Positions 18,526-27,261 are shown, numbered from the stretch's first letter. The stretch is DNA of 64,000 nucleotides from Buttiauxella sp049686335 (GCF_049686335.1 NZ_JBAVHX010000004.1:824548-888547); one strand, 5' to 3'. Notes: a model not told the origin generated them from the sequence alone. Numbers and translations: made by a program.

Positions 18526-19797
18526 TTAATGTGCGACAGGTGCCGAAGCTTTAAGCGAAGGGGTGTGACGATACTGGAAACTGAAGTGGAAAATAACAGC
18601 CAGCACCAACGCATATCCCGCGAAGACTAACCAAATGGTCGTCCAGTCTTTGACGCCATCCACACTGAAGTAATCCACAACATAGCCGCTCAAAATCGCG
18701 CCAACATACGCGCCAACCCCATTCACCATCGTCATGAACAGCCCTTGAGCACTGGCCCGGATACGCGAGTCGACTTCTTGTTCTACAAACACGGAACCGG
18801 AAATATTGAAGAAATCGAAGGCGCAACCATACACCACCATGGAAAGCAGCAGTAATACAAAGCCAAATGCTGATGGGTCGCCCCAGGCAAACAAGGCAAA
18901 ACGCAATACCCATGCCACCATACTCATCAACATCACTTGTTTGATGCCAAAGCGACGTAAAAAGAAGGGGATGGTGAGAATAAATGCCACTTCGGACATT
19001 TGAGAAACCGACAGCAAAATCGAGGGATATTGCACCACGAAGCTATTCGCAAACTCAGGCTGACGAGCAAAATCATGCAGGAATGGATTGCCGAAGGTGT
19101 TGGTGATTTGCAATACCGCACCTAACAACATGGCAAATAAGAAGAAGACGGCCATGCGTGGATTCTTAAACAGCACAAAAGCATCTAATCCCAGACGGCT
19201 CACCCAGCTACGGGACACCCCGCCTTTTACCACCGCAATAGTTGGCAAAGTGAGTGAATAAAGTGCCAGCCCAAGAGAAGCACCCGCCGCAATGTACAAC
19301 TGCACATTACTCAGTTCAAAACGCATCAGGCTGACCGTCCACATGGCGGCAATAAACCCGATGGTGCCAAACACGCGGATCGGTGGAAAATGGCTGACGG
19401 TGTCCAGGCCGGCTTTTTCGAGACTGGCATAAGAGATGGTGTTTGATAGCGCAATAGTTGGCATAAATGCCATCGCATTACCCAGCATCACCCAAAACAT
19501 CAGCCCCGGTTGGTTAATGCTGGCCGCCCAGGCCAGCATGAGCGCACACACCAGGTGGCATAGCGCGTAAACACGATTCGCGGGCAGCCATTTGTCGGCA
19601 ATAATACCCACGAGCCCCGGCATTAATAGCGCGGCAATCCCTTTGGTGCTGTAGACCATGCCCACATCAGCCCCCCGGAACCCGAGGGTATTAATCATGT
19701 AGGAGCCCAGTGTGACAAGCCAGGCGCCCCAAATGAAATACTGCAAAAACAACATGATTTTCAAGCGTGGTTGAATCGCTATGGAGTTAATCGCCAT
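18526..19797 (-). CDS. xapB: Xanthosine/nucleoside:H+ symporter XapB
   Basis: Inner-membrane nucleoside:H+ symporter of the NHS family (MFS clan), 423 residues with about 12 membrane segments. Sequence near-collinear with E. coli XapB (LQYFIWGAWLVTLGSYMI, CAFDFFNISGSVFVEQEVD). Lies 28 nt after xapA and 68 nt before xapR. With XapA it allows use of xanthosine and related nucleosides. Confidence 0.93.
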   Translation of the reverse strand: MAINSIAIQPRLKIMLFLQYFIWGAWLVTLGSYMINTLGFRGADVGMVYSTKGIAALLMPGLVGIIADKWLPANRVYALCHLVCALMLAWAASINQPGLMFWVMLGNAMAFMPTIALSNTISYASLEKAGLDTVSHFPPIRVFGTIGFIAAMWTVSLMRFELSNVQLYIAAGASLGLALYSLTLPTIAVVKGGVSRSWVSRLGLDAFVLFKNPRMAVFFLFAMLLGAVLQITNTFGNPFLHDFARQPEFANSFVVQYPSILLSVSQMSEVAFILTIPFFLRRFGIKQVMLMSMVAWVLRFALFAWGDPSAFGFVLLLLSMVVYGCAFDFFNISGSVFVEQEVDSRIRASAQGLFMTMVNGVGAYVGAILSGYVVDYFSVDGVKDWTTIWLVFAGYALVLAVIFHFSFQYRHTPSLKASAPVAH

Positions 19798-19825
19798 GTG
19801 TTTTACCCGGTGTGTTGGAAGTGCC

Positions 19826-20659
19826 TTAGGCGAGTTTGCCCAGGAAACCGCAGATCAGATTGATGAAGTTCTGGCGCGAAAGTGCTGCAGCCGCCAGGGT
19901 CTGTGCGTGGGAAAGCTGAACACTGCCCAGACCTTCAGCCAGGTTAGTTATCGCCGAAACCGCCACAACCTTTAGGCCACAATGGCGAGCACTGATCACC
20001 TCTGGTACCACTGACATTCCTACAACATCACCGCCAATGATTTGCATCATGCGAATTTCTGCTGCGGTTTCAAAGTTTGGACCTGGGTAGGAAACAAACA
20101 CCCCTTCAGGGAGTGGGAAGCCCTGCTCTTTCGCTACTGTCTGCAAAACGCCACGGTAATCAGCATCGTAAGCATTCGCCAGAGAGAAGAAACGCTCACC
20201 GAAGCGCTCATCGTTCGGGCCAACAGTCGGGGTACCTGGCATGGTATTAATGTGGTCGTTAAGCGCAACCAACTCGCCAGGGCCAACTTCAGGGCGCAGT
20301 GAACCCGCCGCATTAGTCGAGAACAGAATTTCACAGCCCAGCAGTTTGAAGGTGCGAATCGCATTGGTCATCACAGACATGCCGCGTCCTTCGTAAAAAT
20401 GTCCGCGCCCTTTCATACACGCGACTGGAACACCCGCGAGCGTCCCAACGACTAACTCGCCGGCATGGCCGTGCACGGTGCTAACCGGGAAGCCAGGCAG
20501 CTCTTCATAAGGGAAAACGACCGGCTGTTCGATTTTCTCAGCCAGTTCGCCAAGGCCGGAGCCCAGAATGAAAGCCACGCGCGGGACCAGGCCATTAATA
20601 CGTGAACGGATAATATCTGCGGCGTAAAACGGGGAGTTATCAAGTGTAGTCATCGGCAT
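19826..20659 (-). CDS. xapA: Purine nucleoside phosphorylase II XapA
   Basis: Cytosolic phosphorylase releasing purine bases from xanthosine, inosine and guanosine; 277 residues as in E. coli XapA. PNP/MTAP family 2 motifs: ILGSGLG (phosphate loop), STVHGHAGELVVG, TNAAGSLRPEV and GMSVVPEVISARHCG. aaggagcacctg precedes the ATG at 20659; an ATG at 20653 is possible. First gene of xapABR. Confidence 0.94.
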   Translation of the reverse strand: MPMTTLDNSPFYAADIIRSRINGLVPRVAFILGSGLGELAEKIEQPVVFPYEELPGFPVSTVHGHAGELVVGTLAGVPVACMKGRGHFYEGRGMSVMTNAIRTFKLLGCEILFSTNAAGSLRPEVGPGELVALNDHINTMPGTPTVGPNDERFGERFFSLANAYDADYRGVLQTVAKEQGFPLPEGVFVSYPGPNFETAAEIRMMQIIGGDVVGMSVVPEVISARHCGLKVVAVSAITNLAEGLGSVQLSHAQTLAAAALSRQNFINLICGFLGKLA

Positions 20660-20784
20660 CAGGTGCTCCTTGTCTTGGTGTCGAAATAATCAGAGGAAGT
20701 GTGAATCACTCTGTTATACCGACTTGCGACTACGCATCACCAATACCGTTTGAGCCGATGATTGATACCGAAAATGTATTGATT

Positions 20785-20806
20785 AGCGATGGCTGATGCC
20801 ATCGCT
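20785..20806 (-). terminator. Hairpin downstream of nfsA
   Basis: Perfect 9-bp stem agcgatggc / gccatcgct with a 4-nt loop, just after the nfsA stop. It lacks a strong T tract (aatcaatacatttt follows), so termination is plausible but not certain. Confidence 0.5.
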
Positions 20807-20813
20807 TGAGTCA

Positions 20814-21536
20814 CTACCGTGTTGCCCACCCCTGCTGATGCAAATAATCCAGGATGAAAGGACGGTTCTCTTTAATGATGGTACGACGAATGTGGTCACT
20901 CCATGTGTCGCGGCGGGCATTACTATCGCGAGAAAGATAATACTGCGCGATCTCTTCGTCATATTGTGCCAGCACTTCAGCATCAACCGGCTTATAGCTA
21001 TTCTCATGCATCACCATCGCCGCAGGCATGCGAGGTTTGAGGTCGTGATCTTCATCCGGCCAGCCAAGGCACAGGCCAAACAGCGGTAGAACGTGTTTCG
21101 GCAATTCCAGTAATTCTGTCACCGCTCCGATACTGTTACGAATGCCGCCAATATAGACACCGCCTAAACCTAACGACTCCGCTGCCGTAAACGCATTTTG
21201 CGCAAGCAGTGCGGTATCGACTACGCCGAGCAGTAGTTGCTCCGCCAGACCAAGTTGTGCTTCCGGGCAGATTTGCAAATGGCGGTTAAAGTCAGCGCAA
21301 AATACCCAGAACTCAGCGGCCTGAGCCACATGTTTCTGGCCACCTGTTAGCGGGACAAGCTGTTCACGCAGTGATTTATCGGTAATACGAATAATCGAAG
21401 TGCATTGCAAAAAGCTGGAACTGGAAGCCGCCTGGGCACTGGCAACAATCGCTGCACGCTGTTCATCGGTAATGGGGGCGTCGGTAAATCGACGAATGGA
21501 ACGGTGTGAACGCAGCAGATCAATGGTCGGCGTCAT
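20814..21536 (-). CDS. nfsA: Oxygen-insensitive NADPH nitroreductase NfsA
   Basis: FMN-dependent NADPH nitroreductase, 240 residues as in E. coli NfsA. The start MTPTIDLLRSHRSIRRFTD and the motifs SFLQCTSIIRITD and LGLGGVYIGGIRN are typical. Its first 17 nt overlap the end of ybjC, the arrangement found in K-12 where the pair is under SoxS control. A SoxS box was not evident by eye. Confidence 0.95.
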   Translation of the reverse strand: MTPTIDLLRSHRSIRRFTDAPITDEQRAAIVASAQAASSSSFLQCTSIIRITDKSLREQLVPLTGGQKHVAQAAEFWVFCADFNRHLQICPEAQLGLAEQLLLGVVDTALLAQNAFTAAESLGLGGVYIGGIRNSIGAVTELLELPKHVLPLFGLCLGWPDEDHDLKPRMPAAMVMHENSYKPVDAEVLAQYDEEIAQYYLSRDSNARRDTWSDHIRRTIIKENRPFILDYLHQQGWATR

Positions 21537-21819
21537 CGCGTTTATCCTTTGGCTTATTTGAAAGAGTTTTATCCACTGGTGGCTCGCCTTTGGTCAGCAG
21601 CGGTGCAACGTTCTGCGCCATCACCCAAACCATAAAGCCCGCCGCGGGGATCATTAGAGCAATTCCCAAAAATACCATGACAATAGCCGCTGTGGCACTC
21701 CCTACGGGCGCAGGTAATGTCACATAACCATTCAGGGAGAGATAGGAAAGCAGTAAAAAAGCGATACCGATAACTTCGAGAATTAAAACCGGCTTCGGTA
21801 ACGAACCAAGTGAACGCAT
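21520..21819 (-). CDS. ybjC: Inner-membrane protein YbjC (DUF1418)
   Basis: 99 residues with two membrane segments (LILEVIGIAFLLLSYLSLNGYV; AAIVMVFLGIALMIPAAGFMVWV) and a charged C-terminus. Matches E. coli YbjC in layout and position upstream of, and overlapping, nfsA. Function unknown. Confidence 0.9.
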   Translation of the reverse strand: MRSLGSLPKPVLILEVIGIAFLLLSYLSLNGYVTLPAPVGSATAAIVMVFLGIALMIPAAGFMVWVMAQNVAPLLTKGEPPVDKTLSNKPKDKRDDADH

Positions 21820-22035
21820 CCGCTTGTCTCCAGAGGCAATAATCGACTCAGTATACCCTGGTGTCCGGTGTTTTTATGCCCCAGACTCCCCCCCAAAACT
21901 TGCGAGTCGCGGGATGCGGGGATAGGCGGCGAATATCAGACTAACAGGCAAGACCTTCTTCCCATTCGTAACAGTTAGCGGCATTATAGTTGTCATACGC
22001 CGCTTCGTTCGGCCACAAAAAATGAAGGAGATACC

Positions 22036-22308
22036 ATGTTTGCAGTAATTTTTGGCCGTCCAGGCTGCCCATATTGCGTTCGTGCTAAAGAGTTGGCTGA
22101 GAAACTGACCGCTGAGCGTGACGACTTCAACTTCCGTTATGTTGATATCCATGCAGAAGGCATCAGCAAAGCCGATCTGGAAAAAACTGTCGGTAAACCG
22201 GTTGAAACCGTTCCACAGATCTTCCTCGACCAGAAGCACATCGGTGGTTGCACAGATTTCGAAGCTTACGCAAAAGAACACCTGAGTTTGTTCCAGAACG
22301 CGGAATAA
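22036..22308 (+). CDS. grxA: Glutaredoxin 1
   Basis: Glutathione-dependent dithiol oxidoreductase that reduces ribonucleotide reductase and OxyR. 90 residues with the active site CPYC (11-14), the TVPQIF cis-Pro motif and the GG-CTD glutathione site. aaggagat lies just before the ATG. Divergent from ybjC across 216 bp, which must hold both promoters; in E. coli grxA is OxyR-activated. Slightly longer C-terminus than K-12 (85 residues). Confidence 0.96.
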   Translation: MFAVIFGRPGCPYCVRAKELAEKLTAERDDFNFRYVDIHAEGISKADLEKTVGKPVETVPQIFLDQKHIGGCTDFEAYAKEHLSLFQNAE

Positions 22309-22322
22309 GCAGCAGACAAAAA

Positions 22323-22349
22323 AACCGGCTCAATGAGCCGGTTTTTTTT
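22323..22349. terminator. Intrinsic terminator of grxA (shared with ybjM)
   Basis: 9-bp stem aaccggctc / gagccggtt with a 3-nt loop, flanked by A and T tracts on the two sides, between the convergent grxA and ybjM. Confidence 0.92.
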
Positions 22350-22713
22350 ATCGCCGCTGACGGCGGAGCACGTTATGTAAAAACAAATAGCACAATGCTC
22401 CAAGAGCACACCAAAACACAGCACTAAACATCCAGGCCATTTCTTGCCAGAACGTTCGCGTTGGCGACATCCAAAACTGAATGATTAACAGACAAAGCGG
22501 TGAAGCAAGGACTGCGCCTATCAGCGGTTTGATCACTCTGCCATCGCGGGAAAACACGCTTGCGATAATACCCGGCAGGATAAAAAACAGCATCCCCCAC
22601 TCAGCGTGCTTATCACCCGGGTAGCTGTTGGCGGCCATCAATTTCTGTGAAAGAAACACGCCAACAAACAACACGAAGCAGCAAATGACCCCAAACCAAC
22701 GTTGTCCACGCAT
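22348..22713 (-). CDS. ybjM: Inner-membrane protein YbjM
   Basis: Protein of 121 residues with four predicted membrane segments, matching E. coli YbjM (QRWFGVICCFVLF, FFILPGIIASVFSR, WCALGALCYLFL). Function unknown. aggagg lies at 22724-22729; the ATG at 22713 (10-nt spacing) is preferred over the GTG at 22719 (4-nt spacing). Confidence 0.87.
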   Translation of the reverse strand: MRGQRWFGVICCFVLFVGVFLSQKLMAANSYPGDKHAEWGMLFFILPGIIASVFSRDGRVIKPLIGAVLASPLCLLIIQFWMSPTRTFWQEMAWMFSAVFWCALGALCYLFLHNVLRRQRR

Positions 22714-23013
22714 GAACACACATCCTCCTGACGATCGCCTATATCGAACTTAAAATTACAGTTCTGCACGCAGAACCTGCCCGAGTCAGATAAGTTTCAG
22801 CAATCCTTGCTAAAAAATAGATAGCGTAATTAGCACAATATTCTTACTAGCCGTTAATCTTTATAAAGATTAAACTACCGGCCATTATGAGGTCCGCGCA
22901 CTGGATATTTTAATGCAAAGAAAATACATCAAATTGCGTCGTTATTAGTTGAAACCTTAAACCAAAAAACCATCCCTTTCAACAAGTTACTAGTAAACAA
23001 GAAGTTAGCCTTC
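22714..23013. other. ybjM-ybjL divergent promoter region
   Basis: 300 bp, AT-rich between about 22800 and 22990. It should contain promoters for both genes. No further gene or clear operator seen. Confidence 0.5.
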
Positions 23014-24696
23014 GTGAATATAAACGTCGCAGATTTGTTAAGCGGGAATTACATCCTGTTATTATTTGTTGTTCTGACCCTCGGCTTGTGCCTGGGGAAA
23101 TTACGCCTTGGTTCCGTCCAACTGGGTAATTCCATTGGTGTTTTGGTGGTCTCTTTAATACTCGGCCAACAACATTTTTCGATTAACACTGACGCCCTAA
23201 ATTTGGGTTTCATGCTGTTCATTTTTTGTGTCGGCGTGGAGGCTGGGCCAAACTTTTTTTCAATTTTCTTCCGCGATGGCAAAAATTATCTGATGCTGGC
23301 CCTGGTCATGGTCGGATCCGCCATGTTGCTGGCATTAGGTTTGGGGAAACTCTTTGGCTGGGACATCGGTCTGACCGCCGGGATGCTCGCAGGCTCGATG
23401 ACATCAACTCCAGTATTAGTGGGTGCGGGGGACACTTTACGCCATTCTGGTGCCGCCGGAGCCCAGTTAGCCGCGTCACTGGATAACCTGAGTGTCGGTT
23501 ACGCGCTGACTTATCTTATCGGCCTGGTTAGCCTGATTGTTGGCGCACGTTACTTGCCAAAACTGCAGCATCAGGATTTGCAAACCAGCGCACAACAAAT
23601 CGCCCGGGAACGCGGCCTGGATACTGACGCTGCTCGCAAAGTCTATCTGCCCGTGATTCGAGCCTACCGCGTCGGTTCTGAACTGGTCGCCTGGGCTGAT
23701 GGTAAAAATCTGCGTGAACTCGGTATTTATCGCCAGACCGGTTGTTACATTGAACGCATTCGTCGTAATGGCATTCTGGCAAACCCGGATGGCGACGCGG
23801 TGCTGCAAAAAGGTGATGAGATAGCACTTGTGGGTTATCCGGATGCCCATTCCCGCCTTGACCCGAGTTTCCGAAACGGTAAAGAAGTCTTTGACCGCGA
23901 CCTGCTGGACATGCGCATCGTCACCGAAGAAATCGTGGTGAAAAACCACAATGCAGTAGGCCGCCGCCTCGGGCAATTAAAGTTAACCGATCATGGCTGC
24001 TTCCTGAACCGCGTTATCCGCAGCCAGATTGAAATGCCTATCGACGACAACATCGTGCTCAATAAAGGTGATGTACTGCAGGTCAGTGGTGACGCCCGTC
24101 GTGTGAAAACCGTCGCTGAGCGTATCGGCTTTATCTCGATTCACAGCCAAATTACCGACCTGCTCGCCTTTTGCGCATTCTTCATTATTGGTTTGATGAT
24201 CGGCATGATCACCTTCCAGTTCAGCTCGTTTAGTTTTGGTGTGGGCAATGCGGCAGGCTTACTGTTCGCCGGGATTATGTTGGGCTTCCTGCGAGCCAAC
24301 CACCCTACTTTCGGCTATATCCCGCAAGGGGCGCTGAATATGGTGAAAGAGTTCGGGTTGATGGTGTTTATGGCAGGCGTAGGTTTAAGTGCAGGCAGCG
24401 GCATTGGCAATGGCTTAGGCGCAGTTGGCGGGCAAATGCTGGTCGCCGGGCTCATCGTCAGCCTGGTTCCTGTCGTTATCTGCTTCTTGTTTGGTGCATA
24501 TGTTTTACGTATGAACCGCGCATTACTGTTTGGCGCAATGATGGGCGCACGTACCTGCGCACCAGCAATGGAAATCATCAGCGACACAGCACGTAGCAAC
24601 ATTCCGGCACTGGGTTACGCCGGGACTTACGCTATCGCTAACGTGTTGTTAACCCTGGCGGGGACGCTTATCGTAATCATATGGCCAGGTTTGTGA
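23014..24696 (+). CDS. ybjL: AspT/YidE-type putative transporter YbjL
   Basis: Integral membrane protein of 560 residues, nearly collinear with E. coli YbjL. Two halves of five or six membrane segments (Asp-Al_Ex domains) flank two RCK_C/TrkA-C-type domains around residues 205-370 (NGILANPDGDAVLQKGDEIALVG; NKGDVLQVSGDARRVK). GTG start giving MNINVADLLSGNY. Family members are aspartate:alanine exchangers or putative anion transporters; the substrate here is unknown. rybB follows immediately. Confidence 0.93.
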   Translation: MNINVADLLSGNYILLLFVVLTLGLCLGKLRLGSVQLGNSIGVLVVSLILGQQHFSINTDALNLGFMLFIFCVGVEAGPNFFSIFFRDGKNYLMLALVMVGSAMLLALGLGKLFGWDIGLTAGMLAGSMTSTPVLVGAGDTLRHSGAAGAQLAASLDNLSVGYALTYLIGLVSLIVGARYLPKLQHQDLQTSAQQIARERGLDTDAARKVYLPVIRAYRVGSELVAWADGKNLRELGIYRQTGCYIERIRRNGILANPDGDAVLQKGDEIALVGYPDAHSRLDPSFRNGKEVFDRDLLDMRIVTEEIVVKNHNAVGRRLGQLKLTDHGCFLNRVIRSQIEMPIDDNIVLNKGDVLQVSGDARRVKTVAERIGFISIHSQITDLLAFCAFFIIGLMIGMITFQFSSFSFGVGNAAGLLFAGIMLGFLRANHPTFGYIPQGALNMVKEFGLMVFMAGVGLSAGSGIGNGLGAVGGQMLVAGLIVSLVPVVICFLFGAYVLRMNRALLFGAMMGARTCAPAMEIISDTARSNIPALGYAGTYAIANVLLTLAGTLIVIIWPGL

Positions 24697-24739
24697 TCCA
24701 TGTTGCAGACAAAGAAAAAAGATTTTTTTATGACAGTGC

Positions 24740-24766
24740 GAACTTTTTGCCCAAGGCAAAGTCTTA
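24740..24766 (+). promoter_or_regulatory. sigmaE-type promoter of rybB
   Basis: gaacttt at 24740-24746 (-35) and tctta at 24762-24766 (-10), placed 7 nt before the RNA start, match the sigmaE pattern known for E. coli rybB. Confidence 0.8.
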
Positions 24767-24772
24767 ATTAGT

Positions 24773-24851
24773 GCCACTGCTTTTCTTTGATGTCCCCAAT
24801 TTGTGGAGCCCATCAACCCCGCCTCTTTGGTTCAAGGTTGATGGGTTTTTT
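24773..24851 (+). ncRNA. rybB: RybB small RNA
   Basis: Hfq-binding, sigmaE-induced sRNA that represses outer-membrane porin mRNAs under envelope stress. The 79 nt from gccactgcttttcttt match E. coli RybB as I remember it: the 5' seed GCCACTGC is intact, and the 3' terminator is a 10-bp stem (cccatcaacc / ggttgatggg) ending in six T. It lies directly after ybjL as in K-12. Its terminal T tract is the start of the prophage attachment core. Confidence 0.93.
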
Positions 24852-24866
24852 ATTGCCTGAAATTTA
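24846..24866. repeat. Prophage attachment site, left copy (ogr side)
   Basis: Direct repeat shared exactly with 30275-30295. Begins inside the T tract of the rybB terminator, so integration regenerates the sRNA terminator. Confidence 0.85.
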
Positions 24867-24909
24867 CGGCTTTTCATATCAGTAACTTACCCTTACCTAT
24901 CTGAGCTAA

Positions 24910-24929
24910 TGGCGACAAAATGGCGGCAG
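24910..24929. repeat. Prophage 20-bp direct repeat, left copy (possible integrase arm site)
   Basis: tggcgacaaaatggcggcag is identical to 30156-30175 inside the 3' end of int. Its placement inside both att copies suggests an arm-type integrase site. Confidence 0.65.
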
Positions 24930-24932
24930 CGC

Positions 24933-25151
24933 TTAAAGAGACATGGCGACCTGACCTGAATTGGCGGGATGTGGCTGCACCATATGGTTTTCTTTAGGGG
25001 TTGTGATTGACCGCACAAAAGTCTCATGCGTGATGAATGTATGGCTACAGTTGATGTTCTGACATTGGTTGTATCGTTCTTTGGTTGTTGAAGAAACCTG
25101 AAAACTGCTGCGGGTATGGGCCGAGTTCCCACACAATGGACAAATCATCAT
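24933..25151 (-). CDS. ogr: Ogr/Delta-type late transcription activator
   Basis: Zinc-finger activator of P2-family late genes, 72 residues. Zinc-ligand cysteines C4, C7, C30 and C35 lie in ICPLCG and QCQNINC, with the family segment TTKERYNQCQNINCSHTFIT. Full length and undamaged in sequence. It starts at ATGATG (25151 or 25148), right after the stop of an upstream phage fragment. Its target late genes in this element are mostly deleted. Confidence 0.88.
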   Translation of the reverse strand: MMICPLCGNSAHTRSSFQVSSTTKERYNQCQNINCSHTFITHETFVRSITTPKENHMVQPHPANSGQVAMSL

Positions 25152-25313
25152 TTAAGCGTCCTCACCATCCAATCCTACAGAACGGCGCAGCGCATTAAGC
25201 GGGGCGGTCAATAACTTGGTGCTGCTATCAGATGCAGCAAGACCACGACGCAATAAAGCGGTGCACTGGCAAGCCATGACAGCGCATTGCCAGTCCGGGT
25301 CACAGACGGCACG
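25152..25313 (-). pseudogene. Unidentified phage gene 3' fragment
   Basis: Open frame ending in TKLLTAPLNALRRSVGLDG and a TAA directly before ogr, fused at its 5' side to the truncated tape-measure gene T. I do not recognise it with certainty; by position it could be the 3' end of the P2 D-like region. Confidence 0.45.
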
Positions 25314-26581
25314 TTTTTATGCCCAAAGTGGACAGGCCAAAACGGATCAACGCCAGCGGTCCGAGCACTGTAGCAATTGCCACCGCAAGCGTGCCAAGCG
25401 CCACTGTGATCGCTGCCGTGGCTGCTGCAACCTTCATCAGAGTGCCAGCCAACTGCGGGTTTTGCTCCACCCAACGGCGCAACGCTCCGGTGACTCCCTT
25501 CACGGCGTTCATAATGTCCAGCAGTGGCTGACGGAATGTTTCAGCCAGACTACTGAATGCATTCTGGGCACCGGTCTTAACCAGTAACCATTGCGCGGAT
25601 AATGAATCCTTATTGATATCGGATTCTTTCTGAATGTAACCGTTTGCATCCCCGCCAGACGTGAGACTGAGCTAGGGCTGCAGCTCCGGCAGGTTGTTCG
25701 CAAGCTTCGCCGCATCATCGCCACACTCTTTGCCAAAAATCATCGTCATGGCGGACACGCGCTTGTCCTGCGGCAGATGGTTGATCTTCTCCAGCACCCG
25801 CTGGATGGTGCCCATCGCATCTTGCCTCATCAGCTTTTCATTCTCAGCCGGAATAAGTTTCAGCAGATCCATCCCTTCAAAGAAGCGCTTGCTTTGCATG
25901 GTGGCAATCGACAGCTCGCGCACCATGGCATTCGAGGCGCTGGCGTAACTTTTCACTGCAGCCACAACCGATGCACCCATTGCCAGCCGGCAGCCGTTGT
26001 GGTTGCGCCTGCTCCAGCGATACTGTCACGTACCTGCAGACTACGTGAATATTGATCGCGTGTTGCGTTCATCCGCGCTTGTTGTTTGCCCAGCCGTTTG
26101 AGGGACTTTTGCTGACGGTCCAACGCCTGTCGGGTTTCGTCAGCGCTCGGCCTCAGTTCCCGTTGTGCGCTGCTAAGTTTCTTCGTATCAAGACCATCCT
26201 CATTGAGTGCAAGACGCTGACACTGCACCGATTGGCGTAAGCCGTTATATTTTCCCTGCAGCTCAATGACACGATTCTTTGCCTGTTCAAGCAGACGAGT
26301 CTGCGCCGCCGCGGGCCGGTTGGTTGCAGAAAACTGCGTGGCAAGTTTTGCGGCTTCTTCGCGTGCGGATTTGAGGTTATTTCCATTAGCGGCAAGCATG
26401 GCGCTGGCCTTTCTGAAACCTTCAACGCGCCCCGCCTGAGTGTCTAAATTTTTGAGCCGGCATGACTTTGCTGGATAGCTGTTGCCAGTTCTTTTGAACT
26501 GGCTTGAGCTGATCGGAATGGACGGGTGATTTTATCAACCGCATTAAGAATGACCTGCAGGCGCAGGTTGTTATCACTCAT
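25314..26581 (-). pseudogene. Broken tail tape-measure gene (P2 gpT-like)
   Basis: Starts as MSDNNLRLQVILNAVDKITR, the P2 gpT N-terminus, then decays. There is a frameshift near 26460 (deletion after IQQS). A deletion with frame change near 25960 joins AAVKSYASA to SNAMVRELSIATMQSK, where P2 has roughly 150 further residues. An in-frame stop lies at 25672 within NLPELQ, and the 3' half is lost after LSTLGIK. Many positions match P2 gpT (SAMTMIFGKE, DSLSAQWLLVKTGAQNAF). Confidence 0.85.
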
Positions 26582-26753
26582 CGCTGGCCCCGCTTCTCTG
26601 AATCGCTTTGTGTCGCCACTCCAGCACTTCGGTCAGCGGCATAACGTACTTAACGGAGGGCGGCCAGTGAAAGATGGTGGCAATATCTGCCACTAAATCG
26701 TCAACCGTCAGGCTGTTGGTAAATCGGCAAGCACCGATTTCTTCAACAAAAAA
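26574..26753 (-). pseudogene. gpE' (GpE-type) tail frameshift extension
   Basis: The -1 frame relative to the E fragment encodes SLTVDDLVADIATIFHWPPS to EWRHKAIQR, the GpE family pattern. It reads from the slip site TTTTTTG (26747-26753, minus strand), as P2 E+E' is made by -1 frameshifting. Ends overlapping the T start by 8 nt. Confidence 0.75.
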
Positions 26754-26857
26754 GTGATGACCTCCACGGACAGCGAGGTCAGATCGGCTGGGTCCAATTC
26801 CGCCATTTCCTGCGCGGTCAGGGTTGGGGTTGAGATGCGCGGGCTCACCGTCATCAT
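26708..26857 (-). pseudogene. Tail assembly chaperone gpE, 3' part
   Basis: Encodes the segment TAQEMAELDPADLTSLSVEV and ends with TGA at 26708. Its 5' part is missing, replaced by the start of the sheath gene. Confidence 0.7.
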
Positions 26858-26938
26858 AGCCGTGCTTACCGTGGAAATTGATCGGGTGCCGTCCTTGATT
26901 TAAACAACGCGCACCCCAAGGTGGTAATCCTGAGCCAT
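26858..26938 (-). pseudogene. Tail sheath gene FI, 5' fragment with stop
   Basis: MAQDYHLGVRVV, then TAA, then IKDGTRSISTVSTA. This is the P2 gpFI start with one Glu codon turned into TAA (26900-26902). Joined in sequence to the gpE fragment; the tube gene FII is deleted. Confidence 0.8.
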
Positions 26939-27261
26939 GAAACTGTCTCCTGTTATAACGGGTCAGAATTATGGTGAGGCTGTCATCCTAAAGATCCGCC
27001 TCTTGGGGTTGTAGGATAAATGGCAGAATAGAAATGTAGTCCAGACTCCGAGCATATCAACTTCGGTGTGATGTGTTTAAATTTACCAACCCTAGTTGCT
27101 TCTGGCGGTACGCTTCAAGATTCCAACTTGGTGATTTAGTACCGTTTCTTTGCTATATTCGCAACCAAATTATGGTCAGGAACAAATGATTTAATTGTAA
27201 CTGACATCCAAAACAGCTTTTGGCACAGTGATAAATAAAGTACAAACAGGAAGCGGTGTTA
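26939..27261. other. Junction between phage tail remnants and cargo gene
   Basis: 323 bp without a recognisable gene. Base composition changes from balanced to strongly AT-rich past about 27100. It should hold the promoter of the acyltransferase gene. Confidence 0.5.

Noticed and set aside
22714..22719. GTG start for ybjM
   Set aside because: Only 4 nt from aggagg; the ATG at 22713 has better spacing and start codon. Left open in the feature text.
24809..24851. Plain terminator of ybjL
   Set aside because: The hairpin is the 3' end of the RybB sRNA, whose start and sigmaE promoter are also present.
25216..26055. Several + strand open frames within the prophage remnant
   Set aside because: They are antisense to the recognisable tape-measure remnant and have no independent motifs.
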